Below, piece after piece: positions 12,646 through 22,685 of a DNA stretch of 64,000 nucleotides (its first letter is position 1; the number at the start of each line of letters is the position of its first letter). This DNA comes from Mytilus edulis. Taxonomy: Eukaryota > Mollusca > Bivalvia > Mytilida > Mytilidae. The notes beneath the pieces are model-generated. The model was not told the DNA's origin. It did not search any database and saw only the letters and a program-made list of their open reading frames with translations. The DNA is taken from the NCBI RefSeq assembly GCF_963676685.1, contig NC_092348.1, positions 30,975,386 to 31,039,385 on the forward strand, in the 5' to 3' direction. The translations under genes and the position numbers were made by a program.

Positions 12646-14430
12646 GACCCCTGATGATGGTAGATCTGTCATAATAACTAGATATATTGAAGAAGAATAA
12701 AAATATAAATATATCAATATAAATATGAATAATTTTCATATTTGATTATATTCAAATAATGCATCTTAAAATGACCATCCCAAGCTTAACTACCGAAACT
12801 CGAAATTGATATTTGTGTCGGGTCCTATCAGCAATATGGGATGCGTGGTTGCATGGGTGTTTATTATAACAAAAGAGCCTGAATGAACATGTAGTAGAAT
12901 ATTTATCTTGATGCAGATATTTCAATCCTGTTTTCTAAATCATCAAACATGTCAACAAATGTGACTTTAGTTTGATATTATAATTTGTAGGCAATGTACT
13001 GCATTTATATGCACTTGTCCTTTAGCCAAGAGCCTTTTTGTAAAAGTAATTAAGGATATTGTTTCTTGGAAAACTTTAACTGAAGTTCAAGTATTTTCTG
13101 GTGAAAATACCCCCCTCCCCCTTTTCAAAGTGGACCATGTACCTTTTCCGTCATTTCCGTAGTTAATATCCTTTTTAACCACTCGGAATTTAGCATGATT
13201 TTCTGTTTCATAATTTTGTATTGTTTGTTGTACATCAGATACAGATTTTACTAAAATTTCTGTCATTTTCGCTTTTCTTTTTGTCTATGTAATTTTATAT
13301 GTTCTATTCTTCTAAACTGGTCCGCCGTTCTATCTATAGCTTTGCACCGATCTTACGGGGGTGATCTTACACTGACACACCGCGTCCTCGTTGGATACCT
13401 ACTTCATACATGTAACTTGTTTGTCATAGGCTATCGTTGACAATGATTTGATGCTCACTCAGTCTGTCAGAGGCCTTTCACTCGGGATTTGTTACACATT
13501 TCAATACATAAAATGAAATGTTCTTTTCACAAAACTTTAAAAAGAAATATGTTTTAAATATTATTTTATACCATCACATACAACAGTTTCCTTTTTAAGA
13601 ATAATAATGTTCAGAGCTGATATCATTAAATAATTAAAAAAAAAACATACGTTATTGATTGTTAAAATCTTTAAGTTGATGGTGTTAAATCACAAAACAT
13701 CTTATCAATTAAGGTTATATATACATACTCCTACGTTGTGATATTTAAAAGCTCGAGAGACCTTCTGTTAATTTAATGCATGTGGGTTTTGTTTTTTGAA
13801 GATTTCCCGATATTAAAACAAAACAATTTTAAAATACCAAAAATTGATTGATTCATTTTTTTTTGTCAGTTTGGCCATTCAAGTCCTACACAACTTCTCA
13901 CGAATTTGCTCTTTTTCTAACAAAATGTGTAATCTTTTGATGTATTCTTTTGTTGAAAAATGACTGTTACCCCCTTTTGTTAATTTTTTTTTTTCGCTTT
14001 TTTTGTGTGTGTCTCATTGACGTACAGGACAACCGGACTACTCCTTTCTTCATATTTAAAAACATACATTATGACATCTTTACCAATCCATGACGCAAAA
14101 TGACTAAATTAAACTTACAACAGAAGAAAGATAATGACCATCGCTTTTATGGTCTACTTAATTTCGAAGTCAAAAGGTGTTTTTGTAATAATGTTGTAAA
14201 CAAAAAAAAAACAACAATAGTTATATTTGAAAAGGTAACGAGGTGTAAATCATAACAATTATTTTATTTCAAATGAATATCAAAATGTAGCATTGTTTCG
14301 CGACGAGCAAATTTTGACTTTTGACCGCATTTTTTAAATTAATTATCTTGCTGTATTCCTGTTTGAAGCTGCACTTTGTAGTTTGTTTTTCTTGTATTGT
14401 TTACTGCCAAATAAAGTCAAAACAGAAAAA
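12646..14430. other. Intergenic stretch, nothing recognised
   Basis: A+T-rich with poly-T and poly-A runs. No supported exon, RNA gene or repeat family member was recognised. Confidence 0.5.
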
Positions 14431-14439
14431 AAGTCGGAA

Positions 14440-14790
14440 GGTTACAAGTTTAAATAGAGAATCGAATTGGGAATGTTTAAAAGAAACAACAACCCGAACA
14501 AAGAGTAAACAAAACAGCCGAAGGCCACCAATTTGTCTTCAACACAGCGAAATGCGCACTTCCGTTGACCCCTAAACAAAACTGTGTACTAGTTCAGTGA
14601 AAATGGACGTCAGACTAAATTTCTGAACAACTAAATGAACTAAAATTGATAAACTTATAAGACTACTAGTAACAAATGCCCGAGGCTTTATACTTGGAAC
14701 AAGCGCAAAAAAATGCGGTGGGATTAAACATGTTAAGAGAGATCCCATCCACCCCTATACCTCTAGCCAATGTAAAATAAACAAACACTC
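14440..14790 (-). repeat. Interspersed repeat family D copy
   Basis: Contains CAGCCGAAGGCCACCAATTT, then GCGGTGGGATTAAACATGTT and CCTATACCTCTAGCCAATGT. In reverse this matches the 37355-37990 and 39000-39415 copies and parallels 47040-47370. Confidence 0.75.
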
Positions 14791-15304
14791 AGAAATACAC
14801 AGCTATATATTTTGCGCGTACTAAATCTGACTGGGGAGGGTGCATGTTATACTGATTAAGCACACTGCATTGCGTGTCTTGTCAGGGAGGGATTGCATGT
14901 TAAACTAGATGAGCACCACTTTATTTTTAGACAAACGTCCGGCTGTCCGGATTTTTTGTTGTTCATTGTTGATTAAACGTCTATTTCTGTTATTTATGGG
15001 TATTACTCGATAGTCTTTGTTGTGGTCTCTTTTAATGTTCATACCTTTTATCTGTTTATGTATTATTGTCGTATAACATATCTAAAGCCGTTTTATTACG
15101 AAACTATCTACAATATATTTAATTTAGTCCTAAACATGCATGACAAATTTGACACTAGGCGTAGCACCACAAAATCAATACACCAATGTATCGTCACACC
15201 ATGATCGCTGTACGTTACAACTTGATTGTATAAAATTTTATATGATTTGCATCGTCATTTAAAATTTGTTGTACATCATATACAAAAGCTGTTTAAATAT
15301 GTAA

Positions 15305-15648
15305 CAATATCTAACCTATATTTTAAGATTAATTGTTTTCTCAAAACATACAAAGGTAGTTGACCAAGCTCGCCACAAAGAAAACTAATAAGAGCACGTT
15401 TACCTAATTTTAAAGCAAACCTACAAAAACGGTTATGAATAATCTCTATGTCGTTGAAAACGCCATATTTCGGAAGAATAGTTCAGTACCAATCCAACCA
15501 TACTGTCATAAAGAAGATATTGTTGCTTTATAGAAATGTAAATATTATCTAAACATTTTAAGAGTGATGAGAGAGATCTTGATCCTTGATATACTAGTTT
15601 ACAAATAAGGAGATGTAGTATGATTGCTAATATAAAACAACAATCCAC
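15305..15648 (-). pseudogene. Non-LTR retrotransposon reverse-transcriptase C-terminal remnant
   Basis: Reading the minus strand, SSLLKCLDNIYIS, QYLLYDSMVGLVLNYSSEIW and then, after a frameshift near 15440, EIIHNRFCRFALKLGKRA and CGELGQLPLYVLRKQL follow in order. This is the pattern of the thumb and post-RT region of LINE reverse transcriptases, where a line on colony or village assembly typically ends with a GELG.PL motif. The catalytic palm is absent. The piece is a truncated, shifted relic. The clade is not assigned. Confidence 0.6.
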
Positions 15649-15860
15649 CGAAGTTCAAATAAAGTAGACGTTATCAATTATATGTAATCGTAAGACCTTC
15701 AACAATAAGAAAACCCCATACCGTGTAGTCGACTACAACAGTCCCCGACATGACAAATAGGAAACAATTCAATTGAAAACCAACGGCTTGATGTTTAATA
15801 AAACATTTAACAAAAAACAAATCCGTGACAGACATGAGCCAACGACAACTACTGAACTAC
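15600..15860 (-). repeat. Family B repeat fragment
   Basis: The stretch with GACCTTCAACAATAAGAAAA, ACCGTGTAGTCGACTACAAC and GAAAACCAACGGC parallels the family B consensus in reverse orientation. It partly overlaps the LINE relic edge. Confidence 0.5.
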
Positions 15861-16489
15861 AGGGATAGGCATATAAAGAACGTGTTGGGGTTAAGTGATA
15901 CTTGTAAGCGCCCAACTAGGGGTGGATCCAGGGATTGAGGTTCCGCGGGTTGGAACCCCTTTTTTTGGAAGATCAATGCATTTGAAATGGTCCGCAATTA
16001 TATTACTTTTGTCAACTCAAACTGTCATATTCCTGACTTGGTACAGACATTTTCTTATATAGCAAATGGTGGATTTAACCTTGTTTTGTAGCTAGCTATT
16101 TCTCTCAACTATGTGACAGTCGCATTAAATTCAATTATATTGACAACGATGTGTTAACAAATCAAACAGACATAATAGGTAAAAATGTCAAAATAGGGGT
16201 ACAACAGTCAACATTGTATTATAATCTAAATCACTATGAAAACAAAGAAATATGAAACATAGAAAAACAAAAGGGCATAGAGACAAAGCACATAAGCAAA
16301 ATTGAAAGACAAAAATACCAAGTTAACTATAGCACAATAACACAATGACGGGATATAAAAGTACTGAGGAACGTCGAATGGATATCACAAGAGATAAACT
16401 TAACAGTAAAAGTAATATTCAAATATAGACGAACTAGTTCCTAAATTTTACACAGCTGAAGATAAATCAATAAACTCATCATAGAAACC

Positions 16490-16670
16490 AGGATTAAATT
16501 TTGTATATATGCCAGACGCGCGTTTTGTCTAAAAATGACTCATCAGTGACGCTCGAATCCAAAAAAGTAAAAAAGGACAAATACAGTACGAAGTTAAAGA
16601 GCATTGTGGACCAAAATTCCTAAAAGTTTTGCAAAATCCAGCTAATGTAATCTATTTCTGAGGTTACAAA
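16490..16670 (+). repeat. SINE-like repeat family C copy
   Basis: Shares GCCAGACGCGCGTTTTGTCT, GACTCATCAGTGACGCTCGA and AAAGAGCATTG with 4656-4830. Confidence 0.8.
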
Positions 16671-16991
16671 CGATCTCACACATGAGGCGAACTCCTTCCA
16701 ATGAGACCCCTTAAGCGGTTATGTGATACATAAGTAATACAAACCAAGAACAATGACAATATATGTAATGGCAAATAATATAGCAAAGAAAAGAAATCAT
16801 TAAACTTTAGTGCTTCAGAGAAAATAGGAATCTTCAAATTAGCTACTAAATAAATTTAATAGTTTGAAATGGAGTCTAACTTTTAACTGCGAAACTAAAG
16901 ATCGGAAGCAATTTTGTAAATAATAACTAATTTGATTTACGTCAATATTCTGTTTTTAATATTATATGCATTTTGGAAGGTTTTGAAAACA

Positions 16992-17401
16992 TCAAGAGGT
17001 TGAAATCAGATACCCAGTAAAGCTACTGTATGAATCCTGCATAGTTTCTGAACCGACACCTGAGTAATGTTGTATAGACACTTTATCTCCTTTCTGAAGC
17101 TCAAGGGTACCAGTTATCGAACCTGCATCTTGCGTTTTTCGGCTGTGTCCATAGGTCAGCTTGATGTTGTCTTTCACTAATACAATGTGCAATTTGGATC
17201 CATCTGACAAAAAATTACAGTTGAAGTAGTACAGTCCTTTAACAGGTGCTCGAAAAATCCCCGTTTTTGAATCATAAGCATTTCCTGCATTAGTGAAAAC
17301 CTTAGCAAAAACCACGTTTGACGATCCAGAAATTGTCACAGTTTTCGACAACATGGCATAAAATCCTATCGGTTTATGGTTATTGCTCCTACAGTCAGTG
17401 C
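16992..17401 (-). CDS. C1q gene 1 exon 3 (globular head)
   Basis: Acceptor AG at 17402-17403 after a T-rich tract. It enters at codon position 2, completing a glycine codon with exon 2, and reads to a TGA at 16992-16994. It encodes GTDCRSNNHKPIGFYA followed by the C1q domain. Confidence 0.88.
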
Positions 17402-20400
17402 CTTAAAAAAAAGAACAAATTAAAATATACTCACAGCTTGTAATATCATGGAGCGTAAAAATCTAGATAAATATCCTCCAAAGACATTTTGTATTATTTT
17501 CACCATTTCTCTGTATTCGTTTTTGGTATGTAGTCATAGTGATAGTTGAAATAGTATAGTCTCTAAGTTTTTATGACCACCGCGTTTGATGAATGTTTTA
17601 TTATATGTGTTTTAATATATTAAAGTAAGCTCTCTGTTGGATAAAACTATTATTTTATACTATGCATCTGTATTTACCTGCATTATTGTCGCCAATGAAA
17701 TGTTTTATTTTGGCGCAAATGGAATATAGTTAGTGGCGCAAATGAAATGCCCATTGGTGTGAAAGCAAAGCATCGAGGACAAATAATTTCGTTTATTTGA
17801 GGGGTTGTTATATCTTTAAAAAAATTGACCGATACATCTGAAATGTGATTTACAATGTGTATTGTTATTAAAACCTACAAGCCATAACACTGTTTTAAAA
17901 TCCCAGAGCTATAGTTAGTATAGAACCGTATACGTAAATATAGATGGTCTACCGTATTCAGTAAACATTTTGGACTCACATTATGATAGTTACCTGAACT
18001 TATTTGTTTGATTTCTTTTACAAAATTTAAAAGCTTTTCCATGACAGTTTCTGTCCGATCTGGAAACATAAAGGTATGTAGTAAAAATATTTTAATAGTC
18101 ACCATCAGGCCATAGAAATCAAATTGATATTGTTTTCTGAACGAATGGTATCTATCTTTGTTTCTTACCATCAGCTATGACGAACAAGGCTAATATATCA
18201 AAGGAGCAACACGACGCGCGTACGGGTGTAACGTGTTGAGCAGGATCTGCTTAACCTTCTTGAGTATATTAGTTCAACCCAGTTTTTGTTGGGGTTCGTG
18301 TTGCTCAGTCTTTGGGTTTCTTTGTTGTATTTTGTGTACTATTGTTTTACTGTCGGTGTGGGTCTTTGTTAGCAAAAACGTCGACGTTGTCAGTTGATTT
18401 TTGACTTCCGAGAGTTTGAATGCTCCTCTGATATCTTTCGCCTCTCTTTTGTTAACATGCAAGATAATTGTACCCTGTTCATTTCTCTGTGCGACGTTAA
18501 AACACTACCATGAATTAAAACGGAGTGCTTTAACGCAGATATGTCTGTAATGTTTTCTAGCAAAATCAAACACAGTAATTTCTAAAACCTTTAAGATTCC
18601 AGTTCGTATTTATTTAAAGTGGATATTCTGGTTTGAGAATTTCTTAAAACAAAACAGAATAAAAACAGTTACTTATGACCTGTCCGATAGTTTTTGGTAA
18701 TTCCTGTTATTCTTTTCATGTATTATTCAACCCTATAGATTGTAATACATACAGTCTTAATTCAGTAACTAATCGCTAGCAATATCCTTACAAATGAGAA
18801 ACATGCATTCAGAATGTAATACAATAATTCTAAGTGGTAATACCAATGTTTAAAAAAAAACAATTGAAACATCTAAACACTGAAAACAAAACAATAAGTA
18901 ACTGCAGCACGATTGAAGGGTTGAAATAAAACAAAATGCTTCTATCTATTGTACGAGATTGCTATTGCAGTATAAAACTAAATCAGAAATGTGTGGTAAA
19001 ATTGGTTGGTTCTCCTGTAGGTATTCGCTATGACAATGCCTCTTCGGGTGTCGGTGTTACTCATGTGCTCCTAGAACGGAGAAAATAACTCAGAGAAGAA
19101 GACTACCAAGAAAACTGATGATTAAAACATCTATTTATAGTGTTTTTCTTACGAAAGGTGCGTATCAAGATCTGCCTCTGTGTGAAACGGGTGCTGAAAG
19201 AATGGAGAAAAAACTCAGAAAAGAAGAATCTACAACTCTCTGATTATTTAAAACATTTCTAAATGGGTGCGACTTTTTGTATTTTTTTTTCGAGTGGCAC
19301 CAGGAGTTCTGTCTCTGTGTGACTCTGGTGCTCCGAAAAAGGAAGAATTTACTGAGAGAAGACTAATGATTAAACACATTTCTTCAAGTTTGTTATATTC
19401 CTTTTTTTGATCAACTGATGCAAGTTGTAATAATTAGTGAGAGTGTTTAAGTGGTGCGAGTCGGCCGTTGACCTCGTTGACGGGTAGTTCGTCTACGGAG
19501 CATGCGCAAAAGCGTATAAGACACAGATCGATAATGGTCTCCGAATCTGGATATTTTCTCTAAATTTTGTGAAAAAATAGATGATTTCAAAGACAAATTT
19601 AGGAAGTGCAGAACGCGATATTTTTAAAAACGTCATATCACAAATACTTTCGACTTTGTATGATATAAAGGGAGTTGCAGGTCAAAGAAAACGGTCTCAA
19701 CCTTTAGAAGTATTATATTAACATACAGTTTGCCGACCTATGTATACCTTGTAATTCATTTAAAATAATTCGACATAATATATACTATTATCTCGAATTA
19801 TTTTAATTGAACTACAAGGTATACAAAGGACGAATAACTGTCACACAAACAAGTGAGGAGTCTTTTGATCGGACCGATAGATGTATTTTGCATTCTGTAA
19901 CGGTTTTTTTTTTGTCACATTGACGCAACCCTTGATTTCATTTTATTCATTTTCTTTACAACAGCTTGCAAAATATAAAATAGACAATGGTCTATTTCAA
20001 TACAAAAACTCCTTTCCAGAAAACACGATCAAGGAGGTAAACGCAATAACAAACCATTCATCAACAGAAAAAATGTGCCTGTAGAAATTCATGATCAGGA
20101 GCCTTGTAGCTAAGTGGTTATCATTAGGTCGTGCTTGACATTTTAGGTTTTTCGTATACTGCTTTGTTGTAAATTGGTCTGTTTTTCTCGATTGAATTAT
20201 TTCATTTTTTTTCGTGTGGGGGCATTTATAGCCAACCATACGAAATGGGTTATTCTCATTGCTGAAAGCCGTACGGTTGCCTAACTGCCTAAATCCTCTT
20301 CATTTGAACATTGGTGGATAGTAATTGTTGTTTCTTTGGCAATCAAACCACATCTCCCTATTTTTATAATTATTCAAAACATTACCAATGGGAAAATGTC

Positions 20401-21082
20401 TGTGTTATTATATTTATAAGTGAATCTCATATAAAATCTGAACCATATAACATATTTAAACACTGAAGTATTACTGTAAAGACAAGATTTGACGCTCACA
20501 TATATGGCAAACCCCGCAACATACTTTATGCATTGTCTGGAGCCTTGTAATCTAGCGGTTGTCTTTTGTTTTGTGCAAATAATTTACTGTTCCGCCAGAG
20601 GCGGATTTAGGGGGGGGGGGGGGGGGGAGGCGGGCCCCCCTTTTTCAGAAAAATTTTGGTTGGTTATATAGGGAATCACTGAAGCGTGACGGAATCCCCC
20701 CCCCACCTTAGCCAGTCAGTGGGCCCCCTCTTATGAAAATTTCTAGATCCGCCACTGTCCGCTTATTGTTGCTCTTTTTAATCTAGCCGTTAGATTTCTC
20801 TCTCAAATTGTGTCACATTTTTGGACTCAATATCTTACTATATGATACGGGTTTTGGCAAGTGTTGAATGTTGTCTATGGACCTACAACCGTTTACATTA
20901 TCGTTATTTGGTGTTTGGTTGATAGTTGTCTCATTTGCAATTATACCATATTTCATGTATTTCGTAATTTACAATAACATACAATACATACCATTTGAAC
21001 AGTTTCCCTTAGCATCTGACTTTACAACATGATTCATAGCAGTGATAAGCACAACCAAGATAATCTTTCCAGTGGAAAACAT
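16992..21082 (-). CDS. C1q domain-containing secreted protein, gene 1 (three exons)
   Basis: The exons 20992-21082, 17994-18059 and 16992-17401 join in frame (91+66+410 nt) with GT/AG borders at every junction, giving 188 aa. Residues 1-24 are a signal peptide (MFSTGKIILVVLITAMNHVV). Residues 31-52 are a charged helical linker (DRTETVMEKLLNFVKEIKQI). Residues 66-188 form a C1q globular head with the hallmark FTNAGNAYDSKTGIFRAPVK and YYFNC core and the terminal FTGYLIS strand. Cys28 and Cys56 lie outside the head and could link subunits. No collagen repeat is present, as in most bivalve C1q-domain proteins. The family consists of secreted trimeric lectin-like recognition proteins; the ligand is unknown. 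It is tandem with a paralogue 1.2 kb upstream (start at 30369). The start ATG is the only one before the signal peptide. Confidence 0.87.
17994..18059 (-). CDS. C1q gene 1 exon 2 (helical linker)
   Basis: A 66-bp exon between an acceptor TTTCCAG and donor GTAACT. It encodes the heptad-like linker. The same 66-bp exon with the same phase is found at 27721-27786 and 43078-43143. Confidence 0.85.
18270..18490 (-). repeat. Family A repeat in C1q gene 1 intron 1
   Basis: Contains GGGTTCGTGTTGCTCAGTCT and CTGATATCTTTCGCCTCTC. The equivalent copy sits at the corresponding place in gene 2 intron 1 (28293-28500), so it was probably present before the genes duplicated. Confidence 0.8.
19059..19390 (+). 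repeat. Degenerate tandem repeat, about 135-bp units
   Basis: Three diverged copies begin at GTGCT... near 19059, 19191 and 19328, each followed by GGAGAAAA..ACTCAGA and GATTAAAACA-like sequence. It lies in intron 1 of C1q gene 1. Confidence 0.6.
19742..19824. repeat. Palindromic MITE-like hairpin
   Basis: Arms of about 30 bp (GTATACCTTGTAATTCA... and its near-perfect inverse) surround a short A+T loop, 83 bp in all. No clear target duplication could be fixed. Confidence 0.7.
20093..20362 (+). repeat. Interspersed repeat family B copy
   Basis: The motifs are GGAGCCTTGTAGCTAAGTGG, GGGGGCATTTATAGCC, GAAAGCCGTACGGTTGCC and GGCAATCAAACCACATCTCC. Similar copies occur at 26110-26345, 43317-43565, 46795-46990 and 48530-48725, with reversed ones at 4215-4320, 15600-15780, 21500-21600 and 34770-34960. 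It is the most frequent repeat in the window. Confidence 0.8.
20596..20757. mobile_element. MITE family E, 5-bp target duplication
   Basis: The ends are CAGAGGCGGATTTAG and, inverted, CAGTGGCGGATCTAG. The flanks repeat TCCGC (20591-20595 and 20758-20762). Internal runs of G and C make it locally G+C-rich. The matching place in gene 2 intron 1 (about 30018-30050) lacks the element, which confirms the boundaries. A second copy is at 34267-34406. The superfamily is not assigned. Confidence 0.8.
20992..21082 (-). CDS. C1q gene 1 exon 1 (signal peptide)
   Basis: ATG at 21082 begins 30 codons plus one base, then donor GTATG. It is near-identical in layout to gene 2 exon 1 at 30279-30369. Confidence 0.85.
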
Positions 21083-21137
21083 ATCAGAACTGAAGTTTTA
21101 GAAAACGTAATACAAAACACCGTCTATGAAAAGCATC

Positions 21138-21183
21138 TTTAAATTTTTACCTAATATTGATCGTTGATGATTGTATCGCGTGA
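21138..21183 (-). promoter_or_regulatory. Putative core promoter of C1q gene 1
   Basis: A TTTAAA box (21138-21143) lies 56-61 bp upstream of the ATG. A block TCACGCGATAC...AACGATCAA (21157-21183) lies 75-101 bp upstream. Gene 2 has both at exactly the same spacing (30425-30430, 30444-30470); the block differs at 2 of 27 positions. The transcription start is not known. Confidence 0.45.
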
Positions 21184-21499
21184 TGGAAGAAATGATTCGA
21201 CCAGATTACAAAATGTATAAGGTTTCACCTTCTAATGTCGAATTACATACTGTACATTTGTACATGCAGCCTCTAGTAATTAATAGTGTAGCAGGCTGTG
21301 TAGCTTTTGCTATACATTTTTATAGAGGATATTTTCCACTTTGGCTGCTATTGCCTCTTTTTGAATATTTACTTCTTTTCTGTTTATGTCACCAAAATAC
21401 TTTTTATTGACTTAAGACTCATTAATAAAGGACATAGTCATACTGTTGTCATTCTCGAATAGAATCAGAAGATTTAGAATGAGTGCGAATGAGACAAAT

Positions 21500-21620
21500 C
21501 TCCATCCAAGTCACAATCAGCAAGCTATAAAAGCCTCAGAAAAAATATAAAGCCAATCAAACAGGAAAACCAACGATCTAATCAATATCAAAATGAGCAA
21601 CAACATCAACAAACAAAAAC
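21500..21620 (-). repeat. Family B repeat fragment
   Basis: CCATCCAAGTCACAATCAGC and CAGGAAAACCAACGATCTAA match the reversed family B edge also seen at 34770-34960. Confidence 0.55.
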
Positions 21621-21929
21621 CACTGAACGTTAAGTTCCTGCCTTTGAACAGGTGCAAACAAAGGCAGCGGATTTAAACTTTTTAATAGGTACAAACCTTC
21701 ACCCTTACATGAAACAATAGTATAACATCACGGCATAGAAAGACACATTATAAAATATCAATTGAAAAGGCTTAACTCGGTCAAAAGACATATAAACAAG
21801 TGATTATACACTGAACGAGTAAGAGTGCATTTCTTTCTAACACATACGATGCAAATGGCTAAGCGCGCACATGTTTTCATCATTAGTTTCTAACCTACGC
21901 TTGCAAATTTTACACAAACTTTGACAAAA

Positions 21930-22130
21930 GAGGGACGAAAGATAAAATATCGAAATATGCAATCTTTAGTGACCTGACAACAGTATCGTAACTATATCCC
22001 TTTGTTTAAAGGTTTTGTTAGCTTCTGATGTGAATACTGACAGGTGTGTGCTTTGTATAGAATATTACCATGATAAAAGATTGGATGTGAAATACCTGAA
22101 CATATAAGATGTCTGCATGTTGAGTAATAT
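21930..22130 (-). pseudogene. Retroelement ORF C-terminal fragment
   Basis: The minus strand reads YSTCRHLICSGISHP, then GNILYKAHTCQYS and, after a shift, RGYSYDTVVRSLKIAYF. The same protein tail is at 37082-37354 on the plus strand. It is broken by a frameshift and a stop, and is only about 60 codons long. Confidence 0.6.
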
Positions 22131-22275
22131 TTTTTAATTATGTCCTTGTACCGATGATAGTTCTTTATTCAAACCAAATGAAAGTAACCAATTTTACTAA
22201 AAACAAGAACAACTTATTTGTAATGTAAATATACTGCTTTTAATAGTAGTTGCATTTTCCAAAGTTTTGAAATCG

Positions 22276-22685
22276 TCAAGAGATTGAAATCAAGTACCCA
22301 GTAAAACTAGCGTATTCACCATGGATAGCTTCTGATCTTGCAGCCGAGTAATGTTGTATAGACACTTTATCGCCCATCTCAAGCTCTATGGTTCCAGATA
22401 TCGAACCAAAATCACGGTTACTAAAGCTGTGTCCTCTGGTCAGCATGCTTTTATTTTTCATTAATATAAGGTGTAATGGGGTTCCAATCGACATTAAGGT
22501 ACAATCAAAGTAGTATAGTCCTTTGACAGGTGCCCGAAAAATACCCGTTTTGGAATCGTATGCATCACCTGTATTTGTGAATACCTTATCAAATACCACA
22601 GTATCCGATCCAGAGACTGTCACTTGTTTTGTTAATTGGGCATAAAATGCTTTCGGTTTTTGATGATTGTTTCTACAGTCAGTGC
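22276..22685 (-). CDS. C1q gene 2 exon 3 (globular head)
   Basis: Acceptor AG at 22686-22687; reads GTDCRNNHQKPKAFYA, then the C1q domain to a TGA at 22276-22278. Confidence 0.88.

Noticed and set aside
15905..15990. Possible third copy of MITE family E
   Set aside because: The GGTGGATCCAGGG start is similar, but no inverted partner end or target duplication could be found.
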